64,000 nt of DNA from the NCBI GenBank assembly GCA_963820995.1, contig CAWGCL010000006.1:1-64000 (forward strand), read 5' to 3'. This document shows, one piece after another, positions 18,659 to 28,260 of the stretch. Position numbers and translations under genes: made by a program. The notes under the pieces were generated by a model. That model did not search any database. It was given only the letters and a program-made list of their open reading frames with translations, and was not told the DNA's origin. This stretch comes from JAGTVG01 sp963820995 (GTDB taxonomy: Bacteria > Bacteroidota > Bacteroidia > Cytophagales > Cyclobacteriaceae). Position 1 is the stretch's first letter. The number at the start of each line of letters is the position of its first letter.

Positions 18659-21130
18659 TTAACTTGATTCTAAATTCTCTTCCCCAATCTGCTCTATTTT
18701 CTCAACACTGCTAATTTCGTCATTTTCATTTAATCTGATCAGTTTTACACCCTGGGTGGCCCTGCCCATTACGCGTAATGTGTCCACAGCCATTCGAATA
18801 GTTATCCCTGATTTATTAATGATCATTAAATCATCCGTGTCAACCACTTCTTTTAAAGCAACAAGCTTGCCAGTTTTTGCAGTGATATTTATGGTTTTGA
18901 CTCCTTTACCTCCCCTTCGGGTAATTCTGTAGTGATTTATCAGGCTTCTTTTGCCAAATCCTTTTTCAGAAACAACCAGCAGATTGGCATCCGTTCTGTT
19001 AATGCACACCATATCAACTACCTTGTCCTTATCGCCTTCAAGGGTAACTCCCCTTACTCCAGCTGCATTCCTTCCCATTGCCCGGATGTCAGATTCATGG
19101 AAATGGATAGCTTTGCCAGATCGTTTCCCGAGCACTATATGATTATCACCATTTGTTAAAGAGACATTTAATAAGCGGTCCCCTTCATTGATTGTAATAG
19201 CATTTATACCATTCTGCCGGGGCCTGGAATATGCTTCGAGCAGTGTCTTTTTAATAGTACCTTTTACGGTACACATCATTATATAGTTATTATTGATATA
19301 ATCTTCGTCCTGTAGATTGTGAACGTTTAGAACTGTTCTGACTTTATCTTCAGGATCAATATTGATCAGGTTCTGGACAGCTCGCCCCTTAGTTGTCTTG
19401 GCGCCCTCAGGGATCTGATATACTTTTTTCCAGAAGACTTTGCCAAATTCTGTAAAGATAAGGAGATAGTCATGTGCATTTGCAATGAAGAGATGTTCGG
19501 TAAAATCATCATCTTTTGTAACAACCCCCCTGGAGCCAACTCCGCCTCTCCCCTGCGTTCTATACTCTGAGGACTGGGTTCGTTTAATGTACCCCTGATG
19601 AGAGATGGTAATTACCATTTCGTCATTCGGGATCATATCTTCAATGCCTATTTCATCAGAATCATGGACAATATCAGTTCTTCTTTCGTCACCATACCTC
19701 TCTTTTAAAGCGATTAACTCATCTTTTATAATGCTCATTCTCAATTCTTTATCATCAAGAATGGCCTGTAATCTCTTGATCAGCTCCTGAAGTTCCTTAT
19801 ACTCTTCCTCTATTTTTTCACGCTCCAGGCCGGTTAGCCTTTGAAGTCGCATATCCAGTATCGCTTTTGCCTGTATCTCAGAGAGTTTGAACCGATCCAT
19901 TAAACCAATTCTGGCTGTTTCCGGATCCCTGGATTTACGAATAAGTTCGATAACTTCATCAATATTATCCAGGGCAATAATATACCCTTCCAGGATATGG
20001 GCACGTTTCTCAGCTTCTTCCAGCTCGAACTTAGTTCTTCTCACCACAACATCATGACGATGAATTACATACCTGGATATCAGATCTTTAACATTTAGTA
20101 CCTGAGGCCTTCCTTTAACTAAGGCCACATTGTTTACACCGAATGATGATTGTAACTGGGTATGTTTGAAAAGATGATTCAGGACGATGTTAGGTATGGC
20201 ATCACGCTTTATATCGTATACTATCCTTAACCCATCCCGGTCAGATTCATCACGTATATCAGAAATGCCCACCAATCTTTTTTCGTTCACAAGAGCTGCA
20301 GTTTTTTCAATCATTGCAGCTTTATTTACCTGGTAAGGTATTTCTGTGACTATGATCTGCTCTTTTCCTGATTTATTGGTAATGATTTCTGTTTTGGCCC
20401 TGACAACTACCCTGCCTCTTCCTGTCTCCAAAGCGGATTTTACTCCCTGATATCCATATATTATTCCGCCAGTCGGAAAATCAGGCCCTTTGATGTATTG
20501 CATCAATTCATCAATCTGGATATCATTGTTATCAATATATGCTATAATTCCATCCACAACTTCAGATAGATTATGTGGTGCCATGTTTGTAGCCATTCCA
20601 ACTGCAATACCTGAAGCTCCATTTACAAGAAGATTCGGTAATTTTGCTGGCAAAACTGTTGGTTCCTGAAGTGAATCATCAAAATTCGGTTGAAAATCAA
20701 CCGTATTCTTATTGATATCATTCAGCATTTCCTCTGAAATACGTCTGAGTCTTGCCTCAGTGTATCGCATAGCTGCTGGAGAGTCACCATCAATTGATCC
20801 GTAGTTGCCCTGGCCATCGACCAGAGGATACCTCAAAGACCATTCCTGGGCCATTCTCACCATGGTGTCATAAACCGAGGAATCTCCATGAGGGTGATAT
20901 TTACCCAACACCTCTCCAACGATTCTGGCTGATTTCTTATATGGCCTGCTATAGGTTACACCCAATTCCAGCATTCCATAGAGAACCCTTCTATGAACGG
21001 GTTTTAATCCATCTCGCACATCAGGCAGGGCCCTTGAAACTATTACTGACATTGAATAATCTATATAGGCACCCCGCATCTCCTCCTCAATGTTGATAGG
21101 GATAATGTTTTCGTTAGCTCCTTCTGCCAT
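18659..21130 (-). CDS. gyrA: DNA gyrase subunit A
   Basis: Breakage-reunion subunit of DNA gyrase, 823 residues, near the usual length. It cuts and rejoins DNA to introduce negative supercoils, with GyrB (not in this window). The catalytic tyrosine is Y123 in AAMRYTEARLRR. The quinolone-target region HGDSSVYD keeps Ser84 and Asp88 (E. coli Ser83 and Asp87), i.e. susceptible-type residues. The C-terminal beta-pinwheel starts after about residue 500. Its GyrA-box position reads QGRGGVG rather than the E. coli QRRGGKG, and a second RRGGKG occurs near residue 745. Complete, without frameshift. Confidence 0.98.
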   Translation of the reverse strand: MAEGANENIIPINIEEEMRGAYIDYSMSVIVSRALPDVRDGLKPVHRRVLYGMLELGVTYSRPYKKSARIVGEVLGKYHPHGDSSVYDTMVRMAQEWSLRYPLVDGQGNYGSIDGDSPAAMRYTEARLRRISEEMLNDINKNTVDFQPNFDDSLQEPTVLPAKLPNLLVNGASGIAVGMATNMAPHNLSEVVDGIIAYIDNNDIQIDELMQYIKGPDFPTGGIIYGYQGVKSALETGRGRVVVRAKTEIITNKSGKEQIIVTEIPYQVNKAAMIEKTAALVNEKRLVGISDIRDESDRDGLRIVYDIKRDAIPNIVLNHLFKHTQLQSSFGVNNVALVKGRPQVLNVKDLISRYVIHRHDVVVRRTKFELEEAEKRAHILEGYIIALDNIDEVIELIRKSRDPETARIGLMDRFKLSEIQAKAILDMRLQRLTGLEREKIEEEYKELQELIKRLQAILDDKELRMSIIKDELIALKERYGDERRTDIVHDSDEIGIEDMIPNDEMVITISHQGYIKRTQSSEYRTQGRGGVGSRGVVTKDDDFTEHLFIANAHDYLLIFTEFGKVFWKKVYQIPEGAKTTKGRAVQNLINIDPEDKVRTVLNVHNLQDEDYINNNYIMMCTVKGTIKKTLLEAYSRPRQNGINAITINEGDRLLNVSLTNGDNHIVLGKRSGKAIHFHESDIRAMGRNAAGVRGVTLEGDKDKVVDMVCINRTDANLLVVSEKGFGKRSLINHYRITRRGGKGVKTINITAKTGKLVALKEVVDTDDLMIINKSGITIRMAVDTLRVMGRATQGVKLIRLNENDEISSVEKIEQIGEENLESS

Positions 21131-21223
21131 TAACTGTGGTTAAAATAGAAAAATTATGGACGCAAATTTACAAAAAATTATGTTATTACGGAGAATAATT
21201 TGTTCCTTAATTTATGAACAAAC

Positions 21224-22318
21224 CTAATATCCTCCTGAGACTTTACGTCGGTTCATTCTCCACCACCTGTACTTATGCAGATTAGGATAATTCTCTCCTA
21301 CTTTCGGATTCTGTTTTTTATAGAAAGGCTGACCCCGGTATCCTTTATTTCCATGAACATGCTTCTTTTGATACCGGCAGGTTTTATTTGTGAATTTCTT
21401 GGGATAATTATACCCTGGTGGGGTTTTTGCATTCAGGCGACAACGCGGAAGTTCAGGTATCGTGTATCTGAAACCAACATGAACATATAATGCGGGATAT
21501 CGATGTCTGACACTTCCCCCAAACTCCGGTAAGTCCATTCGATAATTTTTAAATTCATATGATGGCCTGATATATCCTTTTAAATATTCCGAAAATTCGT
21601 ATTCAATAGGTAGCCCAATATTAAAATATACACCCTGGCTAATAAGGCTTTTATCGAATGCGCCTCCCATCCATATTTTACCTATCTGAATATCTGCGTA
21701 ATAGGTCCAGTACATAAATTTATATACCCGTCCCCCTACTGTACCAAAAACCCGCCTCAAATTCGTAGTTTTCACATTTGGAGTATATTTTCCAAGTGCT
21801 TCGGCCCCGGTATAAGGATTCATTGTGGGTAAATGATGAAGTTCAAAAGCAGCTCCTGCGCCAATTCTAAAGCGATCAAATAGATCAACACTTATAGTTA
21901 GCGTGAAAGGTATGGTACCGGCACTTCCTTTATAGCCTAGTTTTGATGTATCACTCAATACCTGATTTTGAAGATCACTTGATGAATTTCTTGACACATT
22001 GGCAGAATCAGGTGCATTTAACCAATTCTGATATCCAAAAAATGGAGAAGCCGATGAATCTTGTAAGGTAAATAAATACAGCCCGCTATCTGTAGAATCA
22101 GTTTTATTTAACACTCCATAACCTGGTAGATCATGTTTGTAAAATGTCCTGCCATAGCCTCCGGTAAAGGTGATCGATATTTTATTGAGAACCTGTCTGA
22201 ACCTGTTGACTTTGACATCTTGCTGGGGTAAATAATAATAGGGGTCATTGATCTGGCTGAATGCAGGTGCAATCAGAAATAATAATAGTGCAAGGACAAG
22301 TAGCTTAATTTTTATCAT
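21224..22318 (-). CDS. Conserved hypothetical secreted protein, probable outer-membrane beta-barrel
   Basis: About 364 residues. I choose the ATG at 22318 rather than an in-frame TTG four codons upstream because it begins a clean signal peptide (MIKIKLLVLALLLFLIAPAFSQ). Alternating aromatic/hydrophobic strands rich in Gly and Tyr (FTGGYGRTFYKHDL, FRIGAGAAFELHHL, YVHVGFRYTIPELP) suggest an outer-membrane barrel. The last 65 or so residues are unusually basic (Lys, Arg, His, Tyr), unlike a normal barrel end, and may be a surface or periplasmic tail. No family recognised. It lies 93 bp upstream of gyrA on the same strand. Confidence 0.7.
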   Translation of the reverse strand: MIKIKLLVLALLLFLIAPAFSQINDPYYYLPQQDVKVNRFRQVLNKISITFTGGYGRTFYKHDLPGYGVLNKTDSTDSGLYLFTLQDSSASPFFGYQNWLNAPDSANVSRNSSSDLQNQVLSDTSKLGYKGSAGTIPFTLTISVDLFDRFRIGAGAAFELHHLPTMNPYTGAEALGKYTPNVKTTNLRRVFGTVGGRVYKFMYWTYYADIQIGKIWMGGAFDKSLISQGVYFNIGLPIEYEFSEYLKGYIRPSYEFKNYRMDLPEFGGSVRHRYPALYVHVGFRYTIPELPRCRLNAKTPPGYNYPKKFTNKTCRYQKKHVHGNKGYRGQPFYKKQNPKVGENYPNLHKYRWWRMNRRKVSGGY

Positions 22319-22354
22319 CAAATCGGTCAATACCCCTTTTTGGCCGTTTTTTGC

Positions 22355-22969
22355 TTATTTAACGTCAAAAGTATCTAAAAATTTTCTAAAAATAATGGTT
22401 TTTGATAAATCCAGTTTTATACCAATTTCCTGCACTTTTTTAAATTCAACTTTTGATATTCTCCTTTTGTCGGAAAGATCCTCATGTGTGTCATCCCAGA
22501 AAAAGGAATGAAGGAATCTTATGAACATATACGGTGCATTCATTAATCTTTTTTTGAATTCCCGTTCAGAAATCTTAGCAGAATCCAAATCTTCCCCTTC
22601 AATCAGAGATTTATCAAATGATTTAGCCATAGCCAGTTTTATGGTTTGAAAGAAACGATCTTCCCATTCCGAAGCATTTTTAACTAAAAAAGACATGGCA
22701 TATACTACCGGATCTTTTTTAAGATAATACCCCCCCTTTGAAATGGTCCTGGCCTTTTTATTCAAAGCCATCTCCTCCAGAAGACTTATATCGCCAGTTG
22801 ATAAAGTAATAGTTATGCTTGGCATCATAATAATAAGACTTAAAAAATCATGATCACTGATATCAAGGTAGGGCGCTTCTTTTTTACAAAAGTCACTTTT
22901 CAGTTTTTGAACCGATTCAAGCACTTCAGTATCTTCGAGTATGATGGTTATTTCGTTGGCGGTTAACAT
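22355..22969 (-). CDS. Conserved hypothetical protein
   Basis: A 204-residue soluble-looking protein with no signal peptide or membrane segment. It is rich in charged residues and predicted helices (SKVEFKKVQEIGIKLDLSKTIIFRKFL at the C-terminus). I do not recognise it. It ends 36 bp before the barrel-protein start, so the two may form an operon leading towards gyrA. It is divergent from the ABC efflux operon and shares a 219-bp promoter region with it. Confidence 0.65.
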   Translation of the reverse strand: MLTANEITIILEDTEVLESVQKLKSDFCKKEAPYLDISDHDFLSLIIMMPSITITLSTGDISLLEEMALNKKARTISKGGYYLKKDPVVYAMSFLVKNASEWEDRFFQTIKLAMAKSFDKSLIEGEDLDSAKISEREFKKRLMNAPYMFIRFLHSFFWDDTHEDLSDKRRISKVEFKKVQEIGIKLDLSKTIIFRKFLDTFDVK

Positions 22970-23009
22970 AACGGATAGTGTTTATCTTATTTAAAGTTAA
23001 ATTAATTAA

Positions 23010-23078
23010 TACGGATTACCTCAATATTTTTATTCCATTTATCGTCCGCATGCGAACATTCCACCTTTCAAATCCGTA
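23010..23078. promoter_or_regulatory. Nested inverted repeats, candidate operator of the efflux operon
   Basis: In the divergent gap before the MacB-like operon a near-palindrome GTCCGCATGCGAAC (23044-23057; core CGCATGCG) sits inside a second inverted repeat, TACGGATT at 23010-23017 and AATCCGTA at 23071-23078. Such arrangements fit a regulator-binding site. No regulator gene is adjacent. Prediction only. Confidence 0.35.
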
Positions 23079-23188
23079 CAAAAAAATTAAACTATCTATC
23101 AAATTATTATATATTCGCTTGATTGTCAAACAATTAATATTTTGGTATAGTTATCGATAAATACAAACTGGAAAGGTACGCCTTATTT

Positions 23189-23872
23189 ATGATAGAATTA
23201 AGAGAGATAAGAAAGTCCTACGATGTAGGAAAACAGAAGCTTGAAGTTTTAAAAAGTATTGATCTGAATATTGAAGCCGGGGAACTCGTATCTATAATGG
23301 GTTCTTCAGGATCCGGCAAATCAACATTACTTAATATTATAGGAATACTCGATAATTATGATTCCGGGGACTATATTTTGAACGATACTTTGATCAAAAA
23401 CCTCTCAGAAAGAAAAGCCGCCTATTACAGGAATCGTTTTTTAGGTTTTGTTTTTCAATCCTTTAATCTTCTTTCCTTTAAAAATGCTTTGGAAAACGTC
23501 GCATTACCCCTTTATTATCAGAAAGTCAGAAGAAAAAAACGTAATATCAAGGCTATGGAATACCTCGATATGGTTGGATTGAAGGAATGGGCCGAACACA
23601 TGCCGGGTGAATTATCCGGCGGGCAGAAACAAAGAATTGCCATTGCCCGGGCCTTAATTGCTGATGCAAAAGTTATTCTTGCTGATGAACCAACAGGTGC
23701 TCTGGATTCACAAACCTCCTATGAGGTTATGGAGATATTTAAAGAAGTAAATAATGCAGGAAAAACCATTCTGATTGTTACCCATGAAGACGATATCGCT
23801 CACAAAACTGATCGTATTATAAAATTAAAAGACGGAATTATAGTTGATGAAGAAATTGCAGTTGCTTCTTAA
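23189..23872 (+). CDS. ABC transporter ATP-binding protein (MacB/LolD-type)
   Basis: Cytoplasmic ATPase of 227 residues. Walker A GSSGSGKSTLLNIIG is near residues 38-52, the signature LSGGQKQRIAIARAL near 139, Walker B VILADEPTGALD near 163 and the H-loop VTHEDD near 197. Sequence and size fit the MacB/LolD/FtsE group, which drives mechanotransmission rather than classical transport. It heads a four-gene operon: the permease starts 10 bp later, and a second permease and an adaptor follow. Confidence 0.94.
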   Translation: MIELREIRKSYDVGKQKLEVLKSIDLNIEAGELVSIMGSSGSGKSTLLNIIGILDNYDSGDYILNDTLIKNLSERKAAYYRNRFLGFVFQSFNLLSFKNALENVALPLYYQKVRRKKRNIKAMEYLDMVGLKEWAEHMPGELSGGQKQRIAIARALIADAKVILADEPTGALDSQTSYEVMEIFKEVNNAGKTILIVTHEDDIAHKTDRIIKLKDGIIVDEEIAVAS

Positions 23873-23882
23873 TCGATAGGAT

Positions 23883-25127
23883 ATGTTTGATCTGGACAAG
23901 TGGCAGGAGATATATTACACTATTAAGCAAAATAAGTTACGCACCTTCCTTACGGCATTTAGTGTGTCCTGGGGAATATTTATGCTTGTATTATTGCTTG
24001 GAGCAGGGAAAGGTCTCGAGAATGGTGTTAATGAAGAATTTGAAGAAGATGCTGTAAATAGTATTTATGTATCGCCCGGGCGAACAAGTATGCCTTATAA
24101 GGGCATGAAGCAGGGACGATACATCAGGTTGAAGAACAGCGATTATGACAAGACAAAATCCGAAATAGAGGGCATAGATCATATTACAGGAAGGTATTAT
24201 TGTTCCGGGGAATTTACTGTAAGATATAAGGACAGGTATTCGAGCTTTTCGGTCATTGGTGTACATCCTGATCATGCGTTTATAGAAAATCAAAAAGCAT
24301 TTCAGGGAAGATACCTCAACCATAATGACCATGAAAATAGACGGAAGGTAGTAATAATGGGCACTGAAGTCAGTAATGTACTTTTCAAAAATGAAGATCC
24401 GATTGACAAATGGATACATATTGGAGGAATTCAATATAAAGTAGTGGGAATTTATGATGATGCAGGAGACGGTGATGAAGACCGTCGAATCTTTATTCCT
24501 ATTTCAACAGCTCAACTTGCATATAATGGATCGAACTATATCCATAATATGGTCTTTACGGTTGGCGATGCCTCTGTTAAAGAAAGTATTGAGATAGTTG
24601 ATAAGGTCAAGGAAGACCTTTCTAACCGATATAAATTTGACCCCGAAGATAACAGGGCTTTATTTATTTGGAATAATGTTGAAAATTACCAGCGCTTTGT
24701 CAACCTGTTTAACGGTATAAAGATCTTTATTTGGATTGTTGGTATTGGAACCATAATAGCTGGTATTGTGGGAGTAAGCAATATTATGCTCATTGTGGTA
24801 AAAGAAAGAACCAGGGAGATTGGAGTCAGAAAGGCACTCGGTGCTACACCCAATTCTATTGTTGGACTTTTTCTGCAGGAGGCAGTGGTAATTACCGGGA
24901 TTGCCGGATATATCGGATTGCTTGGCGGAATTGGTTTAATTGAATTCATTAATTATTCATTGCTTGAATTCAGTGTGGATGCGCCTTATTTCAGGAATCC
25001 TGAAATTCATCTTCAAACAGCGATCGGGGCAACATTATTACTTATCTTTTCAGGTGTAATAGCTGGATATATTCCTGCAAAGAAAGCATCGAAAGTAAGA
25101 CCAATTGAAGCTTTAAGAGATGAATAG
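23883..25127 (+). CDS. MacB-type ABC transporter permease
   Basis: Inner-membrane permease of 414 residues. The first transmembrane helix comes after NKLRTFLTAFSVSWGIFMLVLLLGAG. A large periplasmic MacB_PCD domain spans residues about 50-270. The C-terminal FtsX core has three helices with the conserved coupling segment VKERTREIGVRKALGATPNSI near residue 305. It ends in PAKKASKVRPIEALRDE, the usual family tail. It is similar in layout to the next gene, and the pair probably forms a heterodimer with the preceding ATPase. Confidence 0.93.
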   Translation: MFDLDKWQEIYYTIKQNKLRTFLTAFSVSWGIFMLVLLLGAGKGLENGVNEEFEEDAVNSIYVSPGRTSMPYKGMKQGRYIRLKNSDYDKTKSEIEGIDHITGRYYCSGEFTVRYKDRYSSFSVIGVHPDHAFIENQKAFQGRYLNHNDHENRRKVVIMGTEVSNVLFKNEDPIDKWIHIGGIQYKVVGIYDDAGDGDEDRRIFIPISTAQLAYNGSNYIHNMVFTVGDASVKESIEIVDKVKEDLSNRYKFDPEDNRALFIWNNVENYQRFVNLFNGIKIFIWIVGIGTIIAGIVGVSNIMLIVVKERTREIGVRKALGATPNSIVGLFLQEAVVITGIAGYIGLLGGIGLIEFINYSLLEFSVDAPYFRNPEIHLQTAIGATLLLIFSGVIAGYIPAKKASKVRPIEALRDE

Positions 25128-25159
25128 TATTAAAAATTTAAAAATACAAAGACTCTATA

Positions 25160-26422
25160 GTGTTTGATTACGACAAATGGCAGGAAATATGGGCAACCAT
25201 AAAAAAGAATAAGCTCCGAACTGCTTTAACTATGTTTGGTGTATTCTGGGGAATATTTATGCTAATGGTTCTGCTGGGTTCAGGAAATGGCCTTGAAACA
25301 GGCGTAAGGATTGGATTTGAGAGTTGGGCAACGAATGCTGGATTTATGTGGGGAGGTAAAACAACAATGGCCTACGAAGGATTCAAGCCAGGCAGATATT
25401 TAAGGTTTTATAACGAAGATATATTGGCCTTGCGTGAAAATGTGAAAGGACTGGACAAACTGGCGCCCCGCAATTCACTTGGAAGTTGGCGTGGAGGGAA
25501 TAACGTCTTCAGAGGCAATAAATCTGGTCCTTTTAATGTGTATGGTGATTATCCGGATTTCCAGCATATTCAAATTGTAAATATGGTTCAGGGCAGGCAC
25601 TTGAATTATTATGACCTCGAGGAAAAACGGAAAGTTGCTGTATTGGGACAGGAAGTTGTAAATGTACTTTTCGAACCAGATGAAAATCCAATTGGAGACT
25701 ATATTAAGATAAATGGAATTTTCTTCAAGGTTATAGGTGTTTTTAAATCTCTTAGAACTGATGAAATGGCGACGAGGGATATGCAGACAGTATATATTCC
25801 TTTCTCTACTTTCCAACAAGCATTTAATTACGGAAACAGGGTTGGATGGTTTTCATTTACTGCTAAAGAGGGAATACCTGTTAGTCAGGTGGAACAGAAT
25901 ATGAAAGATGTCCTGAAAAAGCGTCATCATGTAAATCCTGAAGATCACGCAGCGATAGGATCAAATAACCTTGAGGAGGAATTCGGGCGTATCAATGGCC
26001 TTTTCTTTGGAATCTCACTTTTTAACTGGATTGTGGGCATTGGCACCTTATTCGCCGGGGTAATTGGCGTAAGCAATATTATGTTAATTATAGTAAAAGA
26101 GCGTACAAAAGAAATTGGGATCAGAAAATCTATGGGGGCTACTCCCCTATCTATAATATCTCTTATTCTGCAGGAATCCATAGTCCTGACAGCTTTTGCT
26201 GGATACATTGGCCTGGTAATGGGCACATTCCTTTTAGAAGGTATAAATTATGCAATGAATGAGTTCGATTTAAATTCCGATATGTTTGCCCATCCTGGAG
26301 TTGATTTCAGCATCGCCCTGACAGCATTTGGAATATTAATAATTTGTGGTGCATTTGCCGGATTAATCCCTGCAAGGAAAGCAGCATCAATAAGTCCGAT
26401 TGAAGCAATTAGAGTTGAATAA
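25160..26422 (+). CDS. MacB-type ABC transporter permease (second copy)
   Basis: Permease of 420 residues, clearly paralogous to the gene before it (both begin FDxDKWQEI followed by IKxNKLRT and share VKERTxEIGxRK). It starts with GTG at 25160. Domain order is the same: one helix, periplasmic MacB_PCD domain, three-helix FtsX core and an end ARKAASISPIEAIRVE. Tandem unequal permeases are common in Bacteroidota MacB-like systems and suggest a heterodimeric pump. The adaptor gene starts 11 bp downstream. Confidence 0.93.
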   Translation: MFDYDKWQEIWATIKKNKLRTALTMFGVFWGIFMLMVLLGSGNGLETGVRIGFESWATNAGFMWGGKTTMAYEGFKPGRYLRFYNEDILALRENVKGLDKLAPRNSLGSWRGGNNVFRGNKSGPFNVYGDYPDFQHIQIVNMVQGRHLNYYDLEEKRKVAVLGQEVVNVLFEPDENPIGDYIKINGIFFKVIGVFKSLRTDEMATRDMQTVYIPFSTFQQAFNYGNRVGWFSFTAKEGIPVSQVEQNMKDVLKKRHHVNPEDHAAIGSNNLEEEFGRINGLFFGISLFNWIVGIGTLFAGVIGVSNIMLIIVKERTKEIGIRKSMGATPLSIISLILQESIVLTAFAGYIGLVMGTFLLEGINYAMNEFDLNSDMFAHPGVDFSIALTAFGILIICGAFAGLIPARKAASISPIEAIRVE

Positions 26423-26433
26423 TATAAATTAAT

Positions 26434-27507
26434 ATGAAGACAGTTTTTAGAATTTTATTGGTATTGATACTGATTACAAGTTTCGTTGGAACCGGTTATT
26501 TTCTTTATCAGAAATCCAAGGAACCACCTGTTGTTTATGAAACTGAAAAACCTTTTTATACTGATATAGTCTATAAAACAGTGGCAACCGGGTCAATAGT
26601 CCCCAGAAAGGAAATTGATTTGAAATCTCAGGTTTCAGGGGTTGTTGAAAAAATATATGTTGAGGCTGGTGAAATTGCCAAAGAAGGAGATTTAATAGCC
26701 AAGATCAAGATAATTCCGGATGTAGTAGCCCTTAATAATGCAGAATCAAATCTGAATGCTGCAATAATCAACTATAAAAATGCTGAAAAAGAGCTTAATC
26801 GTCAAAAGAAATTGTATGATGATAAAATCATTTCTGAATTTGATTTCAACAGATATATGCTGGAATATAGCCTTAGAAAGCAAGAATTGGACGCTGCTGA
26901 GAACAATCTTGATCTGATCAAGGAAGGAGCCTCAAAAAAATCAGGAAGTGTTTCTAACCTGGTTAGATCAACAGCAGATGGAATGATCCTGGATGTTCCT
27001 GTTAAACAAGGGACCTTCGTTATAGAATCAAATACTTTCAATGAGGGTACAACTATAGCTTCCGTAGCCAATATGAATGAAATGATATTCGAGGGCAATG
27101 TAGATGAGTCAGAAGTTGGTAAATTGAAAGAAGGCATGAGTTTACTTCTTATCATTGGCGCACTCGATAAAGAAACTTTTATGGCTGACCTGGAATATAT
27201 ATCACCTAAAGGAATTGAAGAAGAAGGAGCTATACAATTTGAGATCAAAGCAGCAATTAATTTGAAGGAAGGAACTTTCCTGCGGGCCGGATACAGCGCT
27301 AATGCAGATATTGTACTGGATAAAAGAGACAGTGTTTTAGCGGTTAAAGAGGCTAACCTGATTTTCGAAGAAGAAAAGGTATTTGTTGAATTGGAAAAAG
27401 GAGATCAGGTTTTTGAAAAAAGAGAAATTCAGACCGGGTTGTCAGATGGTATAAATATTGAAATATTAGGTGGCCTGAATCCTGAGGATAATATCAAGAT
27501 ATTATAA
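26434..27507 (+). CDS. HlyD/MacA-family efflux periplasmic adaptor
   Basis: Membrane-fusion protein of 357 residues with an N-terminal membrane anchor (residues 5-25). A barrel-sandwich lipoyl-like half follows (SIVPRKEIDLKSQVSGVVEKIYVEAGEIAKEGD). Then a coiled-coil hairpin (residues about 95-160) and the second lipoyl half plus beta-barrel (STADGMILDVPVKQGTFV). It would link the inner-membrane permeases to an outer-membrane channel. No TolC-like gene is in this operon, so a channel encoded elsewhere is implied. It is the last gene before a bidirectional terminator. Confidence 0.92.
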   Translation: MKTVFRILLVLILITSFVGTGYFLYQKSKEPPVVYETEKPFYTDIVYKTVATGSIVPRKEIDLKSQVSGVVEKIYVEAGEIAKEGDLIAKIKIIPDVVALNNAESNLNAAIINYKNAEKELNRQKKLYDDKIISEFDFNRYMLEYSLRKQELDAAENNLDLIKEGASKKSGSVSNLVRSTADGMILDVPVKQGTFVIESNTFNEGTTIASVANMNEMIFEGNVDESEVGKLKEGMSLLLIIGALDKETFMADLEYISPKGIEEEGAIQFEIKAAINLKEGTFLRAGYSANADIVLDKRDSVLAVKEANLIFEEEKVFVELEKGDQVFEKREIQTGLSDGINIEILGGLNPEDNIKIL

Positions 27508-27534
27508 TTTAGAATTCACTAAAAAGTCATTTAA

Positions 27535-27579
27535 AAATTCAGAACCCGCTTTAATCAAAATCTAACAGGTTCTGAATTT
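27535..27579. terminator. Bidirectional terminator between convergent genes
   Basis: AAATTCAGAACC (27535-27546) pairs perfectly with GGTTCTGAATTT (27568-27579) across a 21-nt loop. It lies 28 bp after the adaptor stop and 14 bp before the stop of the convergent small gene, so it can serve both strands. Confidence 0.6.
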
Positions 27580-27592
27580 ATTAAATCATTTG

Positions 27593-28039
27593 TTATTGCA
27601 TTTTAGCAGCAATGGCGTCATACCTGGCTTTCAAATCACCGTCATTCTTAATTCCATCACGGATGGCCTTGTATTGGCTTGATCCAATAGCATATTTAGC
27701 CATAATATTAATAAGATCCTTTGCAGCTTGTTTTCTTTCGTCAATTTCTTCATTGACAGTACTTAAAAACTTGATCTCCCATTCCTGTGCTTCTATTCCA
27801 GCAAGCTTATCAGCATCCCCTTTAGTTGCCTGCAATTCCTTAAACCGTTGACCGGTCATCCCCTCTTGTTTTGAAATTAAATCATTTACCATTGGACTAA
27901 TAGATGAAGTGATGCTTTTTACACCTGCGTTAGCAATAGCATAAGCTTTAAGCTCATCATCGGTTATTTCAGCATCCTGGGCATTAGCAAATCCAATCCC
28001 AATTACAAAAACAAGAAAATACATTAGTTTTTTCATCAT
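27593..28039 (-). CDS. Small secreted helical protein
   Basis: A 148-residue protein with a signal peptide (MKKLMYFLVFVIGIGFANAQ). The mature part is predicted all-helical. It begins EITDDELKAYAIANAGV and ends YKAIRDGIKNDGDLKARYDAI, a pattern loosely like DUF4168 proteins (ELxxFA at the start, YxxIxxxIxxDxxLxxR at the end). That match is from memory and weak. No catalytic residues are apparent. It has its own 220-bp upstream region and stands alone. Confidence 0.75.
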   Translation of the reverse strand: MMKKLMYFLVFVIGIGFANAQDAEITDDELKAYAIANAGVKSITSSISPMVNDLISKQEGMTGQRFKELQATKGDADKLAGIEAQEWEIKFLSTVNEEIDERKQAAKDLINIMAKYAIGSSQYKAIRDGIKNDGDLKARYDAIAAKMQ

Positions 28040-28260
28040 ACAATCAATTTTATTTTATCAATTTATTTGTTTTTCGCTATTTCAAAATTTGACTAAGTGC
28101 CGAAATAACAAATTTTTAAACGGAATGACAAAAAGAATTCGAAAAAATATTGTTTTATAAGTACTTGGTAACTAGCATAATAAATGTTGTTGAAATACTT
28201 AAATAGACTTATTGTATACCTTGATGAGAACAGGAATAGTAGATAAAATCACCTTTATCC

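Noticed and set aside
18826..19159. Open frames antisense to gyrA
   Set aside because: Antisense shadow frames of a conserved gene, without start context or motifs.
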